64,000 bases of DNA. It comes from Inonotus obliquus (taxonomy: Eukaryota; Basidiomycota; Agaricomycetes; Hymenochaetales; Hymenochaetaceae). The position numbers and the translations under genes were made by a program. This document shows positions 47,081 through 57,450 of the stretch, piece by piece. The first letter of the stretch is position 1. Every line of letters starts with the position of its first letter. The stretch is taken from NCBI GenBank assembly GCA_032164295.1, contig JAJHTX010000012.1, positions 744,001 through 808,000 on the forward strand, in the 5' to 3' direction. The notes beneath the pieces are model-generated. The model was not told where the DNA came from. It did no database searches and saw only the letters and a list, made by a program, of their open reading frames with translations.

Positions 47081-47159
47081 GAGATTTGGTAAATTGCGTC
47101 CAGAAGACGCATTTATCCTTGTTGGGCCCTAGTAGTTTTATACAATATCTCACTCTAGT

Positions 47160-47610
47160 CATTTGTGTATGAATACTTGAGTTGTCATGTATTTGCACAG
47201 AGGCATGGATATTGGCCTCTCGCAGCAGTGGGGACACAATGATCGATGTACGACTACTATATTTAGCAAATATTGAATCTCCGCCAGAAAAAAACTTGGC
47301 CGCATCACATATGGGAATTGCCAGTCCCCAGTAGTAGTATGAGTACCTGTAATATCATGAGAACGATAAAGTCTGCTATTTATCAAGTTCTCAAAGGCAC
47401 CAGAGCAAATGAGTTTCTGCTGTAGGTCAACTTCATTGACTGTAGAGATGTTTTGTTAGCATCCGCCACCATAACCTCCTTGCAGATCTACAAAATCAAT
47501 CCGTAAGGACTCAACCGATAGCATAACTAAGGTGCTTTACCTTGAAGACCCCTGCGCAGCTTTCATTGTGAGTTGGTTGCGAGGAGTTCAAGATGTACTC
47601 AAAAAAGGAA
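47160..47610 (-). pseudogene. RAD23-type UBL relic, copy 2
   Basis: Minus-strand sequence aligns at nucleotide level with 42960-43445. Examples: TGAGAACGATAAAGTCTGCT against CGAGAACGATGAAGTCTGTT, and CCTTGAAGACCCCTGC followed by TTTCATTGTGAGTT. A piece reads VNEVDLQQKLICSGAFENL, the RAD23 UBL QKLIxSG block. More decayed than copy 1. It lies just outside the right TIR, in the same orientation as copy 1, so the two copies did not arise as parts of the TIRs. Confidence 0.55.
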
Positions 47611-47780
47611 AAACTTGAAGGAGCGGTGTTTGCCGTCCATGGTGTGACTATACTTCTATATCTGGTCCTGTCACGCCCCAGTCATGCTTACAAGGTGCAA
47701 ACATCGGGAAAAAGTCTAGCAGAATCCATGTCACATACATGTGCATATAAGTGGTAAAAGGCCCGAAAGAGGTAACTACA

Positions 47781-47950
47781 CATACAACGGATCTCGATTC
47801 CTACAGGGTAACGAAAGTAGTTGTAAGATCGCATCAGATATGTTAGATTCTATATGTCAGATTCCATATGTCACACGCAGATCGGTCAGCAAGACTGGCA
47901 CATGTAAGGTCGTGAATGAGCATATAACGAATCTCGATTCCTACAGGGTA
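47781..47950 (+). repeat. Direct repeat pair, 140-bp spacing
   Basis: CATAYAACGRATCTCGATTC followed by CTACAGGGTA occurs at 47781-47810 and 47921-47950, 28 of 30 positions identical. Also nearby are repeated AGATTCTATATGTCAG and AGATTCCATATGTCAC. No gene; origin unknown. Confidence 0.6.
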
Positions 47951-48089
47951 CAAGCAGACATATTTTGATTGGAAAGTAATATGTTGCCTTACAGTACACA
48001 CATATTGTTCTTATAAGAATGCAGCATTCATTCAAAACATGAGATGAATTTCTTATCCATATCACACAAATATAAGTATATGATAACTA

Positions 48090-48560
48090 TTGTTTTTCCT
48101 TGCAAGCAGTACATCGAGTTTGTCACAGCAATATGCAAAGATGTTCAACGATGGTCGTACTGATCATACTCTTTCCTGACCCAGCGACACCATGTAGCCA
48201 AAAGACGTTCCGGGTGTTATCCGAAAAGAACCAGTGTCTGGTCCAGTCGCTGTTTGAGCACTGATGGAATTGCGTCAACGTTAGGAAGAAGGGAATAGAC
48301 AATTAACACAGACCCATTTCATCCATTCTCTTCGCTAACCGCACCGAAATGAAAGCAGCGCCGACATTCATGCCAGACTCAATTTGTTACTTCAACTCGA
48401 CTAGTGCTTGCTGAAACTCATCCACCATCCGCTCACTCTGGTCAAGCATCGGTTCTATTAGAGTTTTAATAGCACAGGTGAGCACGGTCGAGCAGACTCA
48501 CTGGCAAACCCACGTCTCAGATACTCGCGAATAAACACGTATTGAGTAGAGGCCCATTTG
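48090..48560 (-). pseudogene. NACHT NTPase (STAND/NLR-like) relic
   Basis: Minus-strand 48139-48215 reads NVFWLHGVAGSGKSMISTTI followed by VEHL: the Walker A P-loop (GxxGSGKS) in the exact context of Agaricomycete NACHT proteins. Upstream pieces in other frames (DWTRHWFFSDNTR, and MVDEFQQALVELK near 48440) fit the N-terminal part. Frameshifts and stops flank the P-loop on both sides. The rest of the NACHT domain and any repeats are missing. Confidence 0.6.
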
Positions 48561-48849
48561 TCCTCTCAATCCATGTATCAAACATGTTCTCCTTAGTCTA
48601 GAAATAATTCTAATGGTATAATTGATGCACAAGTACGACCATCACTCACCAAAAGAGAGGGGTAAAGTACGCCACGTCCGACAAATGTGCGATGAGCGCA
48701 GAGGTGATACGATCGAAGAGAGGTGATACACCGATGTTTCTGTCCAGGGCGGGTAACTCGACCTTTCCAGACACATTGTTTTCATATCCATCTCTGATAT
48801 ATATGATATTGGACTTTCCCAAACTCAGGTCACGAAAGCTGTCGTCCTC

Positions 48850-49663
48850 GAAGACCTCTCCAAGCATGGAGAGATCCTAGATCTCAAGAATACTATAAAC
48901 AAAATGGTTAAACAACTGAGAGTGTTACTGAGGTTACGAGGCTCACACTTGAAGTAGGTAGTCAGTGTAGTAAATTGGGAGGTCAAGCAGTCATTCCGAA
49001 CACAGAGGGAGTACAGGAACGGCTTACAGTTAACGTACATTCGCTTCATTTCTTTATCGATCTTCATTTGGACACTGATATCGTGAACCGAAAGCGCTTA
49101 AACTTGACGGATCAAGTGAGATCTATTGCAGCAGTCACTACTGCTGTCGCGCATGGCGACTTGACCCAGAAGGTTTTAATTCAGGTCAAGAGTGAGATGG
49201 CAACACTTAAGGAGGCGGTCAATTCCATGGTGAACCAGCTTAGCACATTCACGAAGTCACATGTGTCATCCTTGAAGTTGGTACACAAGGTATCCTCGGT
49301 GGACAGGCTTGTGTTAAAGGCGTTCAGGGCACTTAGGCAGGCTTGACTTGCAATGTGAACTATTTGAAGAATATATTTGCAACTATTGTACTCACCAGGG
49401 TTGCACAGAAAATGGCAAGCAACCTCACTAACCAAGTGCGGTCGATTTTGAAAGTCACAAAGGTTGTTGCGCGCGGAAACTTGTCCCTCCAAGGTTGTCG
49501 ACGTAGATGTGCAGGGTGAAATGTTAGACCTAAAGGAAACTGTTAACAGCATGGTTGCCCGACTTTCGTCACTTGCAAACGAAGTTATTTGCGTGTCGAT
49601 CGAAGTCGTTGCTGAAGGTAGACTTGGTGGACAAGCTGTTGTTCCTGATGTGAAAGGGGTGTG
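48850..49663 (+). pseudogene. Nik1-type histidine kinase HAMP-array relic
   Basis: Reads DLSKHGEILDLKNTINKMV, then (frame change) EVTRLTLEVGSQ and LGGQAVIPNTEGVQERLTVN, LTDQVRSIAAVTTAVAHGDL, MATLKEAVNSMVNQLSTF, LTNQVRSILKVTKVVARGNL, EMLDLKETVNSMVARLSSLA, then GRLGGQAVVPDVKGV and stop. These are the poly-HAMP repeats (LGGQAxVPxVxG, LTxxVRxIAxVTxAVAxGDL, LKxTVNxMV) of group III hybrid histidine kinases (Nik1/OS-1, osmosensing). Several frame breaks; the kinase and receiver domains are absent. About three repeats remain. Confidence 0.75.
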
Positions 49664-49673
49664 AAGGTGTTGG

Positions 49674-49930
<257 letters not shown>

Positions 49931-50882
49931 ATGCAGGGTCAAAATGCAGTTTGAGACAAAGGTTAGGCAGTCGGATCAAGGGCTCATTTAGGGCACAAGG
50001 CAGCAGCGCATCCGCGTAAAGGTAGAAATCGGCAATAAATTTGGTCAGAAAGGGGGCTGCCTTCAGTGCAAATAGACAAACGCAAAGCACTTAGCTTGCC
50101 CTTAGTCGTGAAGATTGAGATGAGATGGTGGGTGGCAGAAGAAAGGGAGGACACGTCGGACTTGAATAAGTAATGGAATCAAGTGATAACGTCACACGCA
50201 TACATTGGACTTGTCGAAAAAAACGGAAACTAAAACGGAAACTAGTGTATATACCACCTTTGTTCATACAATCAGATTAGTAAATATTGACTTATACTAA
50301 ATCTTGTAAGATGACTTTTGTTGCCAAAAAAAGCCATTTTTCTGTACCTGACAGAAGGCGTATCAGCTTCAGATCACCCTTGTGTCAACAATATATTTGC
50401 ATTAACATCCCCTTCTTCAACTTACAATGAAAAGCATCCAGCTTTGAAACTTACATGATACACATCATTGTTGCAGTATTTTACAAGACTGAATAATGTT
50501 TCCGAAACCCCTGTCAGGACCCAGGCAGTCTTATTCTAGCCATACAAACACAAAAAAATTAAGATTGTTATCTTACAAGGTGAATTTCAGAGTGATGTAG
50601 CTTGTACAAAATCCTAGAGTGCAGTTATTTTCATTGTAAGTGGAGGGCAGTCCTATAATCTCCTTTCAAGAGGTTATCAGACAGAACTTCGAATTCAATA
50701 TATGTAGATAGCAGCATGATGACTCAGATATATGATTACTAACGGACAGATACTGCCCTATATAGGCTGAATGTTCATGTAAGCCGTGCGACTTTTTCCC
50801 GATGAAGCTGAAAGTTGTCCTAGCGTATTCAATCCACTCCCACTCGATTGGGTCAGTCTCGAGGTGCCATCAGATCTCGCTG
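49931..50882. other. AT-rich, no gene supported
   Basis: No ORF above 60 codons with features. AT-rich non-coding sequence, probably decayed insertions. Confidence 0.45.
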
Positions 50883-50982
50883 TGTGTCGTAGAGAAGGCC
50901 CGATGATATCAAATACTCTGTTGTTCGCGTACATCAGTACTTTCCAGATGTGAGGACTTCATGGGTGTTTGATCAATACAGT
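50883..50982 (+). repeat. Duplicated P450 upstream block, copy 2, left part
   Basis: GCTGTGTGTCGTAGAGAAGG, CCCGATGATATCAAATACTC and CTTCATGGGTGTTTGATCAATAC match 38341-38483 with scattered changes. The match stops at the AGT target duplication of the transposon (50980-50982) and resumes after 53261. Confidence 0.65.
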
Positions 50983-53264
50983 CACCGCATGTCGAGTCCA
51001 TCTGGTAGAGGGTGCCATAGACGAAAATATATCCCCTGTTTTGACCTTTTGAGCCATGTATTAGATAATCTAGCTTAAATCGGACAGATACTTTCGTCCA
51101 CTCACTATTAATGCATATAGAACCCCCGTCCCAGATACACTTGTACAGTCATAAAATAGATGGACAGATATACTATGTGAATACCTGTGTGAGTTTGGCA
51201 ATAGATAACCTGTGTAGATCTATTTCGGACAGCACAAGGCACATATTCTGACATAATGTAGATTGAAAGTCCGCTCATTCTGACATAATTTGGGTTGAAA
51301 GTCCGCTCAAATTACAAATCTTCACTTTATTAGAAATAAATAAATAAATACAAATAATGTATGTTTACACGTTTTGTGACACGAATTAATATTATGGAAA
51401 GCGAGTCCTGGCGCATGACCAACCGGGAGACAAGTTATCACCTACCTTCAATTTTGCCTCCAACTTATCCCGGAGCACGCGATTGAATTCTTGGACATCG
51501 TGTTGTTAGAACGAGTCTAAAAGGATATCCAGCCGAAAGAATTTGTTAGTTCAGCTAACCCTGTACATGGTCTCGTTAGCAACTTGGAATCAACTCCAAA
51601 TAATGATCCACGCACCAACATGTTTGAATAGCCAAAGCTGCACTTTCTGTGGGTATCATCTTCCGTTAGTATTTGGTAGACAGCCTAGATTTTTTGAGGT
51701 GCATGAGATTAAGGTAAATCAAAGCCGGCTAGACGTACCCAGAAAAATCGAGTGCAGTAGAGCGACTGTAAGAATGAGTTCAGGTAACATGTCGCACCCT
51801 GATTCCTCAAGCCAACGTATCTCGTCTCCTTTTTTGAGTCATAACTACACAAAGGCATCAGAACCGTGCAAAGCCACAATGCATAAATAGGAAAACCAAC
51901 TTTACAACGTTGTGCCATAACACTCCCGTTAAGTCCTCGAGGGCACGCACGAAAACGCTAACATCTGAAGTCTCATCTTCAATCGTGGGACGGCTGAAAC
52001 CTTCTTGTATAGTAAATAGCTTCCTCAACTCGCTGAAACGCGTAAAACCCCAAGCGCACTCCTCAGCAATGAAACGATGGTGAGCATCTAGGGATAGCAT
52101 GAGTCATCAGTCTGATTTGGGTCGTGCCCCGACACACGAAAGCGATGACTATTCGGATGATGGGGGAAGCGCAAGACGTACGAGAAACGGTGTAGATGGT
52201 GGGGTCATTAGGATTCGAGATGACAAGAGCGGACTGAGCACATGCATGCCATCCCTCTGGTGCTCTCTTTGGATCGGCATAGTCCAGATACATGGATACG
52301 GTATCGTTCGTTAGCGTGTTTGAATTAAGGGAATAAAAGTATTCGCCTAGTAAGTGTCCAAGAATGAATGGTAAATTGTTATCGCGGTGAAAGGCAAGGA
52401 CGTACTAACGATGTCCTCCTCACTCAAACTCCGGACTGGTAATCGTCTCTTCTAATTTCCTCCAATTTGTCAACCTCAAAATGGTAAACGGCGAAATCTT
52501 CAACTTCATGCCCTAGATCTGGCATGTTCTTCGCTACGAACGCCGGATCTATAATTTAAAAATGAATGAGTAGTTTATCTGCGCATACAGGCCCGTCTCC
52601 ATTGTAGCAACTTGAACAGCGACTCACGATCTCGCACGGAGAAAGGATCATCCACCTCCATGAGGTCGGACTAGAGTAGAGAACAAATATGTGAAGAAAG
52701 AAAGAAGACACGGTCAGCAACAACAGTTTGACGAACAGAACACACATAGCAAAGGCATAAATGATGATGCAGACAAGGAGTGACTTACCATGCCTAGTCA
52801 CGTAGAGTGAAGATGTCCAAATAGACTCAGAGTGGGCAATAAGAAAGATCTAGAAGAGTAAGTGAGATACGAATAGGGAGTGATTCCTCTGTAGAGGGTG
52901 TGGGAGTAAGGGAAGGTGTTTGCGGGGCAAGCGACATGGTGGCAAGAAGTTAAGAGAGGGTACGTACGGTGGCACACATGTGCAATGCGTTGAAGTCAAA
53001 TCTGACCTCGACGCGTCCATACTAGATCGACACAGGGAATATATGATCATCTGACACAAGCTGCACCAGATAATGTAGTGTTATCTACCAACTGACTGCA
53101 ATAGACTTTCTCTGGGTAAACAGCTATACGTAAACACAGACCATTTGATTCTATCTTGTCCACACTTCGTCTAGATGATCTGCGAGTGGTACTTTGATAG
53201 ATGAACAAAGTGTCCTTCGTTTATCTGGACAGCCTCTACCAGATGGACCCGACACGCAGTGAGT
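50980..53264. mobile_element. CACTA-like element carrying USP7 piece
   Basis: Element 50983-53261 (2279 bp). Inward-facing ends read CACYGCRTGTCGRGTCCATC followed by TGGTAGAGG on both sides, about 30 bp of TIR with three mismatches. Flanks are the 3-bp direct repeat AGT (50980-50982 and 53262-53264). No transposase. It carries the N-terminal third of a USP7-type gene on the minus strand. The paralogous sequence at 38476-38490 runs without the insertion, which supports real transposition into this site. Same architecture as the 42.5-kb element, though the termini differ in sequence. Confidence 0.78.
51709..52690 (-). pseudogene. USP7/UBP15 N-terminal gene fragment, copy 2
   Basis: Minus-strand exons in order: MEVDDPFSVRDRE (about 52664-52620), DPAFVAKNMPDLGHEVEDFA with TSPEFE (about 52555-52410), YLDYADPKRAPEGWHACAQS with VISNPNDPTIYTVS (MATH domain, about 52293-52180), HHRFIAEECAWGFTRFSELR with RPTIEDETSDVSVFVRALED (about 52080-51935), then LCSYDSKKETRYVGLRNQGA with TCYLNSFLQSLY (catalytic Cys box). 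It stops there; the His and Asp boxes and the UBL tail are missing, and an in-frame TAG follows [11 protein letters not shown]. Exons with introns retained show capture at DNA level rather than by reverse transcription. Confidence 0.75.
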
Positions 53265-53647
53265 GGAGCCAACCTAGGACACAGAGTCCAGGACAGGAAA
53301 GTGGTGGCCGCATTTCAATGGATGGACATACCAAGGTGAGAAGCTTGGTACAATTTAGCGCAAGAGACTACCTAATGGATACTGCTTCTTAAAAGTTTTC
53401 AAAGATCAACTCCTGTTGACTCTGACGCCCCGGATAAACAAAGTATGACACTGAGCGGTACGAGACCAAGGTGCGAATAATTCTCCCTCTTTGTTCCTAC
53501 CCGATGCCCGCAAACTCGTACATCAACTTTCAAAAATTATCCAAAGTTGTTTTCGCCGACTCGATGGCGCAACTGCTCCGGCATATAAGCGTCTTGACTA
53601 TAAAGAGGTTCTTACTTATACCTATTTCCTTCGTGCTCTCTCTGCTA

Positions 53648-56120
53648 ATGTTGGTACTCCTCTTAGATGCTGTCGCGGTCTCCTGTGCTGCACTCTTTCT
53701 GCGGTCCTTGCTAAAGCGCCGCAGGGGCAGCGTCGGTAGGACGTATCCTTATCCTCCTGGACCCAAACCCCTGCCGTTGGTAGGGAACCTATTCGACATG
53801 CCTGTCTCCGATGAATGGGAGAAAGCTCGCGAGTGGGGCGAGCAGTATGGTGAGACCCGAGTATGCTGAATATAATATGCACTCATTCACACTGTTTTTA
53901 TAGGTGATCTTGTGATGGTTGAGAACTTCGGTACCAAATTTCTGTTCGTGAACTCGTATGAAGCGGCAGTCGATCTCTTCGAGAAGCGTGGCAACAACTA
54001 TTCGACGAGGCCCTATAATGTGATGCTCGATCTGTAGGAGACACGCCGTTTTCTCATCATAGCCGTTCTAATGGTAGAAATTAGCGCTGGATATCTTTGG
54101 TTCATAGGCTTGATGCCATATGGAGACGCACACCGGAAGTCGCGTCAGCAACTTCATCGCTTCTTTCAACAGGCGGCTGTGTCCGACTTTCATAACGTGC
54201 AGACGGAAAGTGCACGGAGGCTACTACTAGCCCTACTCGAGGAACCGACGAAATTTGCTGACCACATTAGACTGTACGTCCGCACGAACAAAGCTCATTT
54301 CTAGCACTGATGATGCATAAATTTCTTCTGGTGAAACAATTATGAAGATCGCTTATGGATATCAAGGTCAGGCAATTGATATTGGTTGTAGTCTATGCTA
54401 ACGATCCAACCCAGTCCAATCGAAGGATGACCCATACATAAGATTAGCTGAGGCAACTCTTAAAGAAGTTGGTATAGCGCAAGGATTCTTCCTTGTGAAT
54501 TTGATTCCGATTCGTAAGCTCAATTCAGTTGGGCGATGTTTTTCGTTCGTTAACTGCAAGAACTAGTGAAGTATCTCCCGGAATGGTTTCCGGGAGCCGG
54601 ATTTCTCACTGATGCAAGGAAATGGCGTGAGACATCGAGACAGATGCTTGTCGAACCTTACGAAATGGCAAAGGAACTGATTGTGAGAAGCATGGGTTGT
54701 ATTTGCACCCGAAGTCGAACCTTACGAAATGGCAAAGGAACTGATTGTGAGAAGCATGGGTTGTATTTGCACCCGAAGGAGGCTAATCACTCTCGATATT
54801 ACAGGCGAGCGGAGAGGGTGAGGTGTCTCTGACGAGCAAGCTCTTGGATCAGAATACGAATGCCGAAGGACATGTTTCGGACGAGGACATTATCCGCAGG
54901 ACAGTCGGAACTGCCTACGCAGGTAATTAACAGTCATTTTTTGTACAGTAGTTGGCGTCAATGCTAATAAGTATCGCAGCCGCATCAGACACTGTGAGAC
55001 GAGACTCTTAACCATGGTAATAATAGATGACTCTAACATCGCAGGCCTTTGAAACAGACGGTGTCAGCTCTTCTCAGTTTCATATTAGCGATGGTTCCCT
55101 ATCCAGAGGCAATGCGACGAGGACAAAGGGAAATAGACGATGTGCTCGGGAAGGACACATTGCCGACCATGGATGACAAACCGAGGCTGCCATACATAAA
55201 TGCCATCTGCAAGGAAATCCTCAGGTTGGTGTGGCTACACTCCTATTGAGAGATGTTTGACCCGAACTTTTATAGGTATCAGCCTGTTACACCTCTCGGT
55301 AAGTTTCTATTGAACCTGAAAGCTCTTTCCATCTGGGTTAAACCGTTCCATAGCGGTTGCTCACTGCTCGTCCGAAGACGATGTTTACAATGGATTCCTC
55401 ATTCCGGCTGGTACTACTATCTTTCCTAACGTTTGGTGCGTCTCCGAGTACATGATACAGGCATATACAAGGCTTATCCTCGTCTAGGGCTATGTCTCGG
55501 GACGCAAATGAATACCCGGAACCAAACAAGTTCAAGCCAGAACGATGGCTGAACGAGAAAGAGGGAAAGCCACCTCTAGAGGCGAATAAAATAGCGTTTG
55601 GATTTGGCAGACGGTGAGTAGCCGAATCATCTACGTATGCGAGAGAGGTTGAAATATATTCTCGTCAACAGAATTTGCTCCGGTAGACATTTCGCGGAAA
55701 ATACCGTACGCCAATGTCCATTGAACTCACTTCTCCCCTTCTGAGTGCACATGCAGATCTTCATCGGCGTATCATCAATCCTCGCTACATTCAATATCGA
55801 GACGGATGTTGATGATAACGGCATTCCCTTAGTTCCTATGGGAGAATACGTATCCGGCTTTATTAGGTTCGTATGATAATTATCCGATGAAGAAATAGCA
55901 ATTTGTATCATCATACTTCTTTAGACATCCAAAGCCTTTCAAGTGCAGAATTACACCACGCTCAGGAAAGTCGATAGAAACTATACGTCAGGCGATGGAG
56001 GCCATCCACCAGACTGCGGGACGATATTACAGCATTTCATTTCCGATTAAAAAGTATAGCAGTGATATAAGGTCTAGGCCGTATTCATGTACAGATAACT
56101 TGCTGTGCGTTGTCCTATGA
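53648..56120 (+). pseudogene. Cytochrome P450 (locus F), probably broken
   Basis: Duplicate of locus E; almost all exons can be joined from ATG 53648. It shows YPPGPKPLPLVGNLFDMP, MPYGDAHRKSRQ, AGAASDT-like I-helix exon, KEILRYQP, SSEDDVYNGFLIPAGTT, FGFGRR and PFKCRITPRSGK, then a C-terminal extension of about 35 residues to TGA 56118-56120. Problems: at about 54326 the splice acceptor used in locus E (GGAAAG before the SAGELIMK exon) reads ATAAAT, and the next upstream AG leads to an in-frame TAA. The heme Cys exon reads ICSGRHF with Ser for the usual Pro. A 64-bp tandem duplication copies an exon end and its donor. If an unseen splice rescues exon 4, it could still be a functional gene. Confidence 0.65.
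54650..54777 (+). repeat. 64-bp perfect tandem duplication
   Basis: Two identical 64-bp units (54650-54713, 54714-54777) starting GTCGAACCTTACGAAATGGC. Each contains the end of the KELI exon and its GTGAGA splice donor, so P450 locus F has two alternative donors. Using the second would add 64 nt and shift the frame. Perfect identity points to a very recent event. Confidence 0.9.
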
Positions 56121-57450
56121 AATGTCTTGTAAATTTGTGGCCTTGAATCATCATGCTTTCCAAGCGGGTAGAGCACTCGTGACTGTAGCTGTTCCAGTAC
56201 TTCATTGATCAAGGGAAATGATAATTTAACCATGACACAGGTGCGTATCCAGTTTGCGCCGGGTACTGATGCAGTGTTGTTCTCCTGCACTCTTATAGAA
56301 AATGCAATGTATGGTTCATTTCCATTAGAATCATGATGAAGTCGAAAGAATATCCATTTGGTATGTGATGTCGATGCGGCCCAATGCACTCGGTGCGGAG
56401 GCATATCAACAGGCATACTATTAGTGTCATTTATTTATGGTACGATTACGATCAACTGTGAAAGTCGGACTTTCTTGATTACCCTCACGCCCATATCTAA
56501 CTTGCTCTTCAAATTCATAGTGCAAAGGCGCAGCCACAATATTGTAAGAGTCAAGATAGTCACAGCTTCTAACTCGACCAGGACCTCTTGTTCTGATCTG
56601 TTATAAGAGAAAAATCCACCTTAGACACAGAGTCACGTTCCGTTGGCCTGGTTTCGACGTTTAGGTTTGTTGAGGGAACATCCAAGAGTCATCATGACCA
56701 TCCGTAATGACTCTAAAGTGCCATTTGACAAATGAAGTGGGCCTGCTTATACGGCAAAGTCAGTAACGTTTTCCAGCACCATGGATGGGACGGTGTAGCT
56801 CACGTTTGTCTCATTACAGTTTTTCTCCGCAAACCATTCTTATCAATCACCTGCTGAAGACATTCATCGAGTCGTTCTGTTCAATGTAAAACGGACGGTC
56901 CTCGAGATCATTATACACCGTCGACAATGAAGATTCGACCATCTGATCGTCAGGCCATGCTTGACAATCAGATGGTCGAATCATTGCTGCCACCAGTTTC
57001 CAGCAATTTGTCACCCTCGGGCTAAGGCGAGAAGAACATCGCTTTCTCTTTGAGGGTCCAAGTGCGGATGAGTACTACATACAACTACCACCAGTGATTG
57101 ACTTGGTCTCGTTGTGACTTTGCTGAGGTAATACTTTCACAGGCTGTACCATAAGTAATATGACTAATAATTAGCATACATAACTACCATAAATGTCGAC
57201 TTGAGTAACCTTCCCCGCTGGTCAACATTGGTGGCTAGTCGGACAGCTCTCACTGGTGTGAACATGTGAGGCCCTCTAGTTTCAGACAATAAACTCAGCA
57301 TCCAACCGTGTTCTCTCGCGCGAGACTGCGAATACGTCCAGAGAACGCACGCGAACTTATTTAATGCTCAGGTGTTCATTATGTTTACCCCACTATTCCT
57401 GACTAAGCTAAACTACATATATGTATGATAAACATGCAAAATATCAGGGT
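56121..57450. other. Intergenic, no gene supported
   Basis: Between P450 locus F and the secreted-protein paralogue. Small ORFs only. Contains the hairpin at 56932-56982. Confidence 0.45.
56932..56982. repeat. Hairpin, 20-bp stem
   Basis: GATTCGACCATCTGATCGTC pairs with GACAATCAGATGGTCGAATC with one mismatch around an 11-nt loop containing GGCCATGCT. Could be a cruciform, a transcript hairpin or the remnant of a tiny foldback element; no neighbouring T-run to suggest termination. Confidence 0.6.

Larger units (their letters stand above)
42535..47083. mobile_element. CACTA-like TIR element carrying host gene pieces
   Basis: Element 42538-47080 (4543 bp). Both ends read CAYGGYGGGCAAAATAGAAT inwards and are flanked by the 3-bp direct repeat GAG (42535-42537, 47081-47083), the target duplication size of CACTA/EnSpm transposons. 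The TIRs extend imperfectly for about 420 bp with many GATATTTTAAATATC palindromes and short GC-rich GGGCGATGAGAGG-type repeats, typical subterminal transposase-binding arrays. No transposase was found. Cargo: RAD23 UBL relic, cyclin relic, LRR-protein relic, and a nested insertion. Placement in CACTA is inference from termini and duplication length; Harbinger also makes 3-bp duplications. Confidence 0.78.
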
